Below are positions 1-11,716 of a DNA stretch of 64,000 bases, piece by piece. Every line of letters begins with the position of its first letter. The first letter of the stretch is position 1. Where the stretch lies: NCBI GenBank assembly GCA_022113835.1, contig JAILWY010000005.1, positions 9,442,501-9,506,500 on the forward strand. Direction: 5' to 3'. Below the pieces are notes generated by a model. The model made no database searches and had not been told where the DNA came from. It saw only the letters and a list, made by a program, of their open reading frames with translations. The translations under genes and the position numbers were made by a program. Source of the DNA: Atopsyche davidsoni. Taxonomy: Eukaryota; Arthropoda; Insecta; Trichoptera; Hydrobiosidae.

Positions 1-3000
1 CATTTGTTACAATTCTTTTTTTTGCATAATTTTTTTAGCCCCCCCCCCCTTCCTTTAATCAATCAATAAATGTTTCAAGGATTACAATATTTTTATGTAT
101 AAAATCAAAAAAAAATTATTATGGCATAATACATTTGTTTTTTATGGTTTTCTTTACACAGTTTGTAACTAATGCCCTTTTTGAAACATACTGCTTTGTT
201 ATCTGTTGTTTTTAAATCTTATTCAATACACAAATAAATTATAATGTTCAATTTTTATACATTTTTTCATAACCCGTTTAATTCATTAATTTTATTGATT
301 TATTTAACAAACGATAAGAAATAATCGGCAGTGTTATTTACACTAGATAGAAAATTCCTTCTCCCAGCGCTATTCTCTAAAAAGCCTTATAAAGGAGAAA
401 CACGATCCTTTCTTCAGGATTGAGCCTCGGCAGTGGAAAAACAATATTCTTTTATTGCACAAACACCGAACACAGGACGCGAGAGAGAGACAAGTGTCGT
501 CCACTCCGGGCGCTCCAGGAGTTGTTCTTGCGCGACAATCACTTAATGAGCGGTACGGCACAAAAGAACGGCACATCTGTGCGCAACAAAACTACGGCCG
601 GAGGTCTCGGATTAGCGCAGCTTTTCATTACTTGTCGTGTCTCTTAACTTTGGTTCAGATAAAAACTTCGAGAACCATCTTATGAAAAAAGTACGGACGC
701 AAAAGGAAAAAAATTCAATCCCTGAAAATATTCTTTGCTATGCAAATATCGTAAGAATTTTATACTAACATATATTTAAAATTATGATTAAAAAATGGTT
801 TTATTATTTACACTTAAAATATATATTTAAAGTTGTATTATAACATTGAACACAAGAGAGCGATTCAACATATATTTTTGTATCGAAATAAGAAAAAATA
901 AAATATATAAATTATCATCTCATTCATATACTTGCGATTAAGTATCAAATACATTTAACGATGATTTAAAAGCAATTTTTGTACACAGAAAGTACTTTTA
1001 ATATTACAAAAATTTCTTTCAGTGGTTTTAGTATATTTATAACTTTTCAGAGGCTTCAAGTGGGTCAGTTGATTAGTTAAACACTTTGTCGCGAGACCCG
1101 TGACGGTGCGATTTTAAATCATTTCCCATGAGTAATTATTAATTAATTACTAATTTAAGTGTTTTTTTTTATTACTGCAATCATAGATTTTTTAAATAAT
1201 ATACGGCTTTCGGTAAACGAACGTTTTAAGCGTAAAGCTGAAATACGCGCCGGCTCCGCGGAAGCCAGCGTCGATACTCGATTCTAACGCAAAATAAAAA
1301 CCGCCTACGTGGAAAAATGCAACATTCGCTTGGGAAAGAGCGGGTGAATTCAATTGTCAGAAAACAGTTTATTTATATTGGCAATTTCATACGTGACGAC
1401 ACCCCCGACCAGCCAATGGCGGCAAGGCTGGCGAGCATCCCCCTCGGCTCCACCCTGGAACCTCTAATATATATTAAATTTGCATTCATATACTAAGATA
1501 AAAAAAATACTTGAAATAATATCACATATACGATATACATTTTTTTTTTAATTTATGTCTTAATCATCTTTACACATATGTAAGAATACTTTTATGGGGT
1601 TTGCGTTATATTTATATATTTTATATAAATTTTAAACGTTAATATTAACGTTTGGGGCAGACTGAGCGTACTCTGAATTAAATTTCAAGTAGCAAATATA
1701 TAATTCGATAAACGGTATCTTATAAAATTATTTAATTAATTGAACTTTAAACTGTTTTATACGGTTTTTATTTGATAATAATTATCATGTAGACAAGTGG
1801 TTTTTTTTAACATCCATGTTTCTCGTATATTAGTTTGGTAAAAAAATATGTCGTGTAAAGGATGACATGTATAAGTTTTTAAGACTTTACTGTCCAAATA
1901 TATTGTTGGAAAATATTTAGTTTTAAAAAATTTTTTTTCAGGGAGAATTAAGAGAGATGTTTTATTCCCTAAGGCAGCCATTTGGGATTCCACATAAAAT
2001 GAAAACCATGTATGTCAATTTTTTTTAGAAAGTTTATACAGTAAACACTCTTATGTTTACTTAGGATAAAAAATTCTGAAAAAATCACCAATGAAATATA
2101 ATTATTCTTATTTAGTTATAATCGATGTATTACGAATATTTTTTATCTAATAATTATTTTTATCTGATAATAATATTGATTTAACATGCTAATTTTATTT
2201 TTTAGTTTAACAAGAGCATACAGGCATACCATTTTTTTTTTTTCAATGTTCAAACTTCCTGTATTAATAAAGTTTATTATATTTGAAATATTTACTGTTT
2301 CACAAACAATAAATACAAATATCTGAATAATAATACGAATCACAACGAATAGGGCATGTTTTACTAAAAACCCTAGACTTAAAATAATAAAAACGCTCAT
2401 ATAGAATAAAAAATAGCACTTGTCTTAATTTATCTAATTTTTTCATTTTTCTTTTATTGAAGATGATTTTTTTTTCAAAATCTCAAAGATACTTTATCAA
2501 AAGATATTATTTTTCCATGCAATGTTTTTGTCAATTATGTAAATATTCCAACCGTGGCAACACGAATAATTGATTTAATTCTCTCAAGAAACAGCAGAAC
2601 GGGGCCAAATTTATTATAATTCAGTACCGTTTGTTTAAATACATAATGGAAAAGGTCAGAAAGGAGACTGCCAAAAGTAAATTGTCTTTTAATTATTTTT
2701 GAATTAACATACCTTGTTTTAAAACCATAAAAAATATCACATGAAAAAACAAAATATTAGATACTGGATACGGATATGGTTATAATGAAATGAATTTGTA
2801 TTTGATACACATTTAAACTTAGTTGGATTAGTTAGAAAATTGCACCAACGTCACGTAATGTTATCGAGCGTACCACTCCGAGCGCACGCGAGCAATTGCC
2901 CATGCTGACCCACTCTACACTTTTGTGTCACTCTATCAATAGTTTATATATATATATACACATTAACGTTCAATAGTAATTCAAATAAATTGTAAACAAA

Positions 3001-4256
3001 GTAATATGGCTTTAGTTTTAATTTTTTATCACACTCTGAATTAAAATTTAATATCTGAAGGATGAGTCTACTGTGAAATATGATTAATCTATAGAGATAG
3101 AGTATATCATATTTTAAATTTGTTTGTAAAATGATTAAAATGTAAGATGATTATTTCTTTTATAATTTCTTTCAATAAAAAGCATGCTATGAAGCAATTT
3201 AAAAATAACTCAATTTTAACAAAATGGTCACATAAAGTATTGATTTTCTACAAATGCTATTTTTTAATGCATTTTGCGTCTACACTGTTGCAGACAGCAA
3301 AACATCCACACGTCAAATTAACCAATCGCTTTTCGCTCCGCATCCAATACGGAAAACATTTTTGATTTCGAAAAAAAACAAGGGTAAATACTACATCAAA
3401 TATTATGGGGTGCACAGTGCCCCGTACGAAAAAAAAAAAAAAAACCGTTTCGCCACGTCTCGCCGATAACTCCGGCGTGTTTGGCTTTCATTTCTCCGTG
3501 TTTGCCTACAAACAAAAAGTTATTTCGGCTCCCGTAGCTGCCTAATTCAATCCACCCCGGCCCGGGTCAATACGGCCCCGGCCGGCACGTTCCGGGTTAA
3601 CTGGGATCCCCCAGACTCTCGGCGGCGTGTATGGGACGAATGTGACCCGCACCGGTCGCGGATCACCTCCTCCTCCACACTAGAAATGATGCCGAGCTTT
3701 TGTGCTTTGAATCAAGTGAATAAAAAATTAGAAAGCTCGCCAACACAGAGTGAACTCAATTTTGCACATTCTGTGATACTGCGAGGACGTGTGATGCAAT
3801 GTGCACGTATCAATCAACGCAGGTGACTTTGAAACTGCGACTGCAGTTTTTACGCTGAATCGTGTATATATATATATATATATAATTAACGAAAAAAATT
3901 TATACGTACGTTAATAATAATAACAAGTTTTAGATAGTTACAATTTAGATCGTCATTAAAAAATGTAAAACAATAAAATTCATGAGTTCAAAAAAATAAA
4001 AAATAAATTATAAAAAAACCAGCGTTTAAAGCATTTTTGTGATCTATTTTATAATTAAATGACACTAATGAAAATATAATTTTATAAATCAAATAAATAT
4101 TTAAAACCTTAAAAATATATTTTTTAGTCAAAAGATATTTCATTGTAGTTTAAGATTGAGCTTTTGGCGTTGTTTTATATATCGTCACTGTATAGTATAT
4201 AGCTTTATTTATCTAAAATACAAATATGTATTCTTACGTTAGATCTTTTCTTCCAA

Positions 4257-4501
4257 TCTACTATAATAATAGCCATTGTGTGTTTGTATGTTTGTTTGTA
4301 TGTGTGTATGTTTCGTTTTTCCGTTCTGTATAGAATATCTTAAAAGATACAACGCTGATTTTTTGCACATAAGTTAAGTAAATTTTTCCGCAGCTATGTG
4401 CCGAATTTCAAGACGATAGGATAATATTTTCATTCATAAACTTTAAAATATGCTTTAGCGAATTTCAAAATACGTCATTTTATGACGGGCTACATTGCTA
4501 G
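4257..4501 (+). mobile_element. Short non-autonomous Helitron
   Basis: The 5' end is TC (TCTACTATAATAATAGCC) and follows an A. The 3' end has a perfect hairpin at 4473-4487 (CGTCAT, 3-base loop, ATGACG), then exactly ten bases, then CTAG at 4498-4501, followed by T. A hairpin about ten bases before a terminal CTRR, insertion between A and T, and no target duplication or inverted termini are Helitron hallmarks. There is no Rep/helicase coding capacity in its 245 bases, so it would depend on an autonomous relative. Confidence 0.75.
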
Positions 4502-6487
4502 TATAAAAATACTTTGCGAATTTATAATTAAATAAAATAGAAGTTGTGATTGGCACATGTGACAGTTTATAATACCTAGTTTTATAAGTTACAGCTCATT
4601 ATATGATCAATCAAAATACTAATAAGCAAGAATTTTTTTGAATATAAATTATAAATTAAAAATAAGCTAACCTTTTTGATGGCGGATGTATTAGAATTTT
4701 TTTTGCTTTCTTTGATTGAAAGTATGATAAAAGCAATTGTCTTATATATTGTCAGATTTTGTAATGTAGAGAATATTAATACTCGAGAACTAGTAAAAGA
4801 CGTGTTTTTTTTTTATTTAAAAGGAGTAAAAGCATAAATCACCTCAATCATAATCCGAGCTTAGTATTAGGTAGTAATAAATTCTCATTTGCCCAACGTG
4901 TCACACTAGAATAATTTCGAATCCGTGCAAATGACCGGCGGTCCGGGGGAGAGGCCCGGACTCATCACACGCGACCTGATGATGAATTCCAATCTGCATA
5001 ATAAAGCTGGAATAACTGGCGGACCGACCTGACCGGAAGCGGAAGGTGATTCCTCACATCCCGAGGTCCGACCGGAAGCTGCGCCGAGGGGTGCGCGGGG
5101 GGTGCGCGGCGAGCACCCCTGCTTCAAGCGTTCACCTGCTCAAACGGTCATCCCTCTCTCACCCTCAGAGTCTCTTTTATCTTGTAACAACAAATAATAC
5201 AAAAAAATGTTTTGTGTATCATAGCTAATGAGAAGGTGTTGCAATTTTGTGATCCTTTATTTTATTTCTGCATGCTTCGTAATATAAAGATTCAGAAGGA
5301 AAAAATCTGTACTGGTGTTTCGAATGTCACCTTTTTATTTCGCGGTAGTAATAGCGATAGTCGTATATTATAATAAAAAAAATATATAATATTTTATTCG
5401 ATTTAACGATCTTTAATATTTTATTCGAATGATAGACATTAAAGTATTATTCAATTATAAAACCCGATAGCATTAACTTTTAAACATTTAAATCCATTAT
5501 TCGACTTATTTATTATAGCAATCAAGGCAAACTACGTCCATTAATGAAGCTCCCACTTTTCATTGGAAAGGAACACAAAACTACTAATCCAACAAAAACA
5601 ATAGCCTTGTGGAAATTCCTCTCTTGGAGAAAACACTCAACCGAGTCCTGAGAAAATTTGAAAGAAAACTTTTCAAAACTGTCAATAACATTTTGTACGT
5701 CGTTACTTTGACCAAACTTTGTTGGTAAGTCATTCGATATAACTATCAATATTCTTAGCATTTATTAATAGTTTAATATAAAACTTTTACTTTTGGGACT
5801 TACAGATCGACCTTAACATTTTTGATTTAGTACTGAGTAATATTAAAAAAATATACTTAATTACCCACGGAAAAAACAGTATTTTTTAACTGTGGATTAT
5901 CGTTTCTAAATTATTTTTATTAATCTGACACGCATAATATTATTTCTTTGTGTTAATATTTTTATATTTATAATAAAGAAATAAGAGCTTTTTTGGTCTC
6001 GAAAGAGTTTTTTATAATTATACATGTCACTGAGCAATAATTAAAATTAAAGTAACTCTTCTTCTTAAACATATCGATCCTGTTGAGCTCCCACTAATTT
6101 ATTGTTAGTCTACTCAATAAATACTCAAAGTTTCATTTGCTCATTACCGAGACTGGCTCTAAAGCGAGTCTCAAGTAGCGATGGATCTCTCGAGTGGCGG
6201 AGGGATGGGGGTTGCCCGAGTGAGCCGCAAATAAATACTGCCAGACTCCTTGACAACTTTTCAATCTATTGTTCAATTAAATTGATAATCAAAATACTTT
6301 CGAATATTAACTTATTTGATAGGCACAATTTAGATTAAAACGTTTTGAAGAACTTCTCAATTTGGTTAATGTACTATATATTTTAACTATCAGATTTATC
6401 GACTAAGTTTAAGTGTATCTATTTTATGGGTCGGTCAATCAGATGCGTATTTATTACCCATCACGGGTTTATTATATTATTACTTAA

Positions 6488-6730
6488 ATGATTAGGCACA
6501 TTAGTTCATATATAGAAGATGACTTAAAGAAACCTGGGCACATTGATTCATATGTAGAGTATGACTGTTAAAAATTCTCGATAAACGGAAGTGATTCGTT
6601 AGTAAAAGGGTTAGTACTCCGGCCATGTAAGCCAGGAGATGTGGGTTCAAATCCCACACAAATCACGATTATATTTTTCTGAGAGTTTCTTTAAGTCATC
6701 TTCTATATATGAACTAATGTGCCTAATCAT
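6488..6730. repeat. Foldback element with 46-bp perfect inverted repeats around a tRNA-like core
   Basis: Positions 6488-6533 and 6685-6730 are exact reverse complements over 46 bases. A degenerate direct copy of the left arm follows it at about 6537-6567 (GGCACATTGATTCATATG against GGCACATTAGTTCATATA). The interior contains a 76-base tRNA-Thr-like sequence. The perfect arms imply recent formation or ongoing gene conversion. Confidence 0.85.
6591..6666 (+). tRNA. tRNA-Thr(UGU)-like gene or tRNA-derived element
   Basis: The sequence is 76 bases long. The acceptor arms GTGATTC/AAATCAC pair at six of seven positions. It has a perfect A box (TAGTAAAAGGG), a perfect B box (GGTTCAAATCC) and a five-pair T stem (GTGGG/CCCAC). 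The anticodon loop CATGTAA would carry TGT, and the AAGCCAGGAGAT region resembles threonine tRNAs. A T5 Pol III terminator starts seven bases after its end. Against a working tRNA, position 33 is A instead of U, the anticodon stem has a C-A mismatch, and it sits inside a palindromic repeat. A pseudo-tRNA or the head of a tRNA-derived SINE is more likely. Confidence 0.55.
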
Positions 6731-8423
6731 ATTAGACTAAGTTTAACTTAGATATATTTCTAAAATACCTACTTGTTTTATAATGTATTATTTTACTAAT
6801 ATTTTGACGCATTTTTTTGTGATAAGATCATATACGAAAATATCGTGAACAGTAAACATGTATTTTTATTTTTCGACCATCCTTTTTTTATGCATAATGT
6901 TTTTTAACTGATTTTTTTTAAATTCGGCATTAAAAATAAACTTCTTTCAAAAATGCTTTGTATAGTGAATTAAAGCAGAAGCTCCACCAACATAACAATA
7001 TCACAATAAATAACACCTGTGGATAGTCCGGAGCCTCCGGCTGAGATGATAAACGTCCTGGGTGAGACAATTCCATTTTTTCTGAAGGTCGTAAATATGT
7101 CTGGGCGCTGTACAGCGGCTCGGGCCGGGTTGCGTACTGCGCCCAGCCGCTTCTGACAATAGACAGCTGTGCGACTAAAGCTGCAACCACCTGTACCCGG
7201 GAAATGATATACGACGTGTCAGCGTAGCGTTCCCAATGGCGCCTAGTGTGAATTTGCTTTCTTTTTTATTTCAAGGTATCTGCGTATAATATATTACTTA
7301 TATTCTGACAATATTTTATATGAGATATTATTTTTCATTGTAGCTTAACAGAAACAAGTTTTTTTAATTATTAAAAACAACAAAAACGAACACTTTTTAA
7401 ATAAAATTAAAATATTTCATATTATATTTGTGCATTCTCAATGGTACGAATATTTTAAATGTATACTTATGTAAAGCTTTGCACCAAATGATATTGTAAT
7501 CATGAACATGTCACTAGATGACTTGTATCTATAGTACTATATAAAAAAAAACCTCTCTTAATAATTACATTTCATATTCTTCACTGCAAACCGCTATCTA
7601 CAGGAAGTTTATATTTGTTATTTTATAAGTCATAAAAAATCCTGCTTCTAAATTTACATTTTTCAAAATAGTTATTGTATTTTGGAGGCACATTTCTAAT
7701 GCGTATAACTAATTTATTTATAAAGTATAATTAAATATTATAATTATTAACACAAGCATGTCACGTAGTTTATAACGTTATTACAGTAGGTTTACTAATG
7801 CATTTAGTACTAACACAATGAATAAGATACTAGCATACATTTTTTATGTACACTTATTAACTGTATTTATTATGTATGAGTCAGCAATGAATGACCAATT
7901 CAGAATTAATACATTAGTTCTATGAAAGCCATTCCCAATCATTCCTTAATTTTCAAGAGAGTGTTAATCGGTATCTAGTCTCTTTTGTGCCTTGTTCCCA
8001 GTTGCATTACAATAATTGCTTATTATACCGACAGCTCACTTGCAATTCACTATATAGATTTTTTATATATATTTTCAAAAAAATGTTGATTAGATTTGTT
8101 GTAGTATCACACAACACTCTTTATTCGCACAGTTTTTTTTAATTTTTTTATACAATTTACCGTATTAACGACTCGAACAAACTTTGATTAATATTTTTTT
8201 GATAGTACAACAGGATCGTGATTTACTGCGGACTTAAAAATATACGTGCACACAGAGAAGGTGGACTTTTATCACATGCAGTATATTATGCTTACATGAA
8301 GTATACCAAGGATAATAGAAAAGTACGCTAAGTCGTAACACATTTATGTAATTTGATAATTATATCTTCTTCTGCGAGCTGACGACATTAAGAGGTGCTC
8401 GGTCGAGAATAGAGCGGCGGGGG

Positions 8424-8490
8424 TATAAATAGCCGGCGGAGTTATTTCTGTAATGCCTTTGGTTTCCCCGAGCAGGGCGCGGGGGTGAGT
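8424..8490 (+). promoter_or_regulatory. TATA-type core promoter candidate followed by a splice donor
   Basis: A canonical TATAAATA box (8424-8431) sits in a GC-rich island. About 60 bases on is a consensus 5' splice site, GGGG/GTGAGT, with the cut after 8484. A start site some 30 bases after the box would make a first exon of roughly 30 bases ending at this donor, 1.6 kb upstream of the first visible M-spondin exon. It could be an alternative M-spondin promoter. An in-frame ATG at 8453 would end in phase 2, which does not match the phase-0 exon at 10046, so the exon would have to be untranslated. This is inference from motifs only. Confidence 0.35.
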
Positions 8491-10045
8491 ATGGACGTGG
8501 TAGATATTTTTCTGGGATTCTTGGCGGACGCTAATTGGTAATTACGAACGCAGTTTTTCTTTTTCCGTTTCTTCTATTTATCTAACTGGCTTAGGGAAAC
8601 AGTTATATACGAAGCGAAACTATTTAAACAAAAAAATATACTTAAATTAGTTAATGTTTTGTTATATTTATTTTTCTTTGTCATTAGCTCTTTGTCTGGT
8701 TTTGTAACAAAATATTAAACGTTTAATGATTCACGGTATAACAGCGATCTAAATAAATTAATTTAAAGTAACGCGATGACTTTTTAGACCGTTTGAGGCT
8801 TTAACTGAAGCTATTTTTGACAAATATTAGTAATATGTTTCTTTCAACTCGAATGTGTATAATTTTATGTTTTAAGAATGTAAAAACGAATGAATTATCT
8901 TTTTTTTGCAAATAGGACTGATGCTGATGATTGAATTGTAAACCTGATTTTAAATAACCACGTTTCAAAATCAAACAAACTACTGTAACTAGCTAAAACT
9001 GATATCATCTTAATCATAACATCAAAAAGAATCCATTTTCATTTTCTATGTTTAATATAAACATACTATCATTATCTGAATTCTTGCAATGTGAATTTAT
9101 TACTTGTGTATCCCAATTCAATATTTGTAACAAATAGTAAAATTATTATGTCTCTTTGATATAAATAGTATGTGTAACTCAATTGTGTGCATTGTATATA
9201 AAATGCACTGATTGATACATTTTCTTGGGTGATAGCTCAGACCAAATGTTACAACCCAAAAGATCGATGTTTTGTTGGTTTTTTTCAAGACACGTCCGTT
9301 AGTCGATAGTGTGTATTTTTTGCAAGATTGATTGAGAGGGAAGTGTCCGTGGCCAGAGCGCCGCAGACTTCCTCCCAGACAGGCGGGTTTCCTCCATCAG
9401 TGATTTACTGCGAAGATTTCTGTCGGCCATTTTGTCGAGTCATTAGCGCGCCATTTGTTCTGGCGTTATTATATCTCCATGTCAAATTATAACGCGTATT
9501 AGGCATTTGCTGTGCGGTTATATTCGATTGATAAAGCGCTGTATATGTTTTTGTGTGACTTAATAATGTGAGCAAGTAAAGCTGTTTGTGTTTTGACGTT
9601 ATACAACTATTCCAGAAAATGTATTTACGCTTGATTCAATGAAGATTTTTACTATATTATATGTGATCTCAACATTGTTTCATTGAAATAATAAGCTATA
9701 GCCGATAACTTTATCTTTTTTATAAAAATCTGATTGGAAAATATCATAACAGCATTATTTTTTTGCAATAATTTCCTACAGGTAAATGATAATATCCTTA
9801 TTGAAATCGTATTAACCTAGACTGCATTGTTTGCTATCCAAGTATGATATAAGCGTTCAAAAGTAAAAAGTTAATAATTTATCGCAAGTACACAAGAGAA
9901 ACTGACATAATCCATAGTACACTGTTTTACAATCTCTCAAATACCATGTAACACCTCAAGCAAAAACCACTTTATTTAAATTTTAAATAAATAATGCTAT
10001 GTTTTATATGATAATAATTCATGTTTTCTCTTTAAATTGTTACAG

Positions 10046-11647
10046 GTGTCGGTAATGTCCCGCATGATCCCGTCCCCCGATTGGTTTGTGGGGATTGACA
10101 GCTTTGACCTGTGTGTCAATGGCAACTGGTTGGACAGCATCACAATAGAGGTGAGATTATACAATACAACACATCCCACTCAAGCATATACAAACAAACC
10201 TTCAGTGAAATATATATATATAACTAAAGTTGATCAACTTTAATAACCAATTTTTACAAATTTTTTGTTTCGGTTAGGTCACTTGCTTTACCGTCTAATT
10301 TGACCGATCACTCATAGAAGTTGACATAAGACGTAAATGTCGTGAAGGTTATTTTTTCCTCGCAAATTGGATTTTAAGTGCCGTGCCCCGAAGTGAAAAA
10401 CATTTGACCCTAGGTGTCTCTACTCTAATATCCGAGAATAGACATTTTGTCACGGAATGTTTTAACTATAGAAATTTAATTTAATTTTCTCCGTAATATT
10501 TTTTATTCGTCGTTAAGCTCGTATTCAGGTAAAACGATGCTTTAGTAGAGTTTTTTTACTTGCCTGATGTGAATAACTGGTGTTTTATCGCAAGGTGGAT
10601 CCGATCGACGCCGGGACGGACAACGGCTTCACGTTCACAGCCCCCAACTGGCCCACGGAGCCGCAGGGCGTGGCGTACCGCATGACAGCTCGCTACCCCT
10701 CACACCCTGCTGGCAGCTTCTTCTACCCCCACACCAAGCGACTTCCTCCAATAGCCACCTTCCAATTCCTCAAGGTGAGTCACCATCAAGTCCTAAAAAT
10801 CAAAAACTACAGTATATTTTTCAATATCCAGTATAGTAGAACTCCATTCTAAAAATACGTAATTACAACCAATTCGAAAATTTATTCATCCACTGTATCA
10901 CCAATATCACAATACAATTGTTAAAACTAAACCCTTTATATGAAGCCCTAATTGTTTCTCTGCATTCAAGTTTTTTTTTTTTTTTCAAATTTCGGTTTTG
11001 AATTGACATTAATTTTATGAAAATTATTCATTGATGTCGCGCTGTAAATACAAGACACTCAAAACTAATATTGAAAATTGAATGACCTACAAATTGAAAA
11101 TTAAACGTAAACACATTTTTCTTGGCCTAAAATTAATTCAGTCTTTCCCGGTATTTTTTTTTGTAAATTGTAACACTGACCTTTTTTCTCGCTGGTGAAT
11201 AATAAGATGCCTCCCGAAGAAAGGCATTTCCCTGATTGGATGCCCACTTCGAGAGGAAAACTACAAGATGAGCCTCGCTCACCTTTCATTATCCCCAATT
11301 ACCGCACGTTTTGTTCTGAGAACCAGGTGTCCGAGTTACCAACCCTTTCATTTGCTGAAAGTATCGCCCGAAGTTTCGACCTGACCTCGCCGACCTAACG
11401 AAAGCTTCCTGGAAGGAGAGCGCGGACCCGACTTATTCAAACTAATCTAGCCTAACAGTTCTGTTTATTAATACATTACTTCAGGGCGAAATACCGGACG
11501 AGCCACCTCAGACTTTGTGACGTAATCAACTTATCGACAAGTTGCTTAAAGGGAAAACTACTTCATTCGCGTTTTCCACAAATTTACAGCATAGCAATTT
11601 AAGAACAGGTCATTAGTGACCTGCTTTAGAGCAAGAGTAGTAACTTA

Positions 11648-11716
<69 letters not shown>

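Larger units (their letters stand above)
1..10045. other. Non-coding DNA upstream of the first visible M-spondin exon
   Basis: No protein-coding exon could be supported. The stretch is mostly AT-rich, with GC-rich islands near 480-610, 1080-1450, 3430-3690, 4910-5150, 6140-6230, 7020-7230, 8380-8530 and 9340-9480. None reads as the missing Spondin_N exon in the right phase. Short AT repeats occur, for example (TA)n near 3866-3883. It is probably an intron or the 5' region of M-spondin. The islands look more like regulatory or conserved non-coding sequence than genes, but no comparison could be made. Confidence 0.5.

Noticed and set aside
3430..3690. GC-rich block as a possible upstream M-spondin exon
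   Set aside because: No frame gives the Spondin_N N-terminal motifs, and splice sites in the required phase were not found.
6930..7190. 86-residue minus-strand ORF in a GC island
   Set aside because: No recognisable motif, and it ends in AT-rich low-complexity sequence. Treated as a chance frame in a non-coding island.
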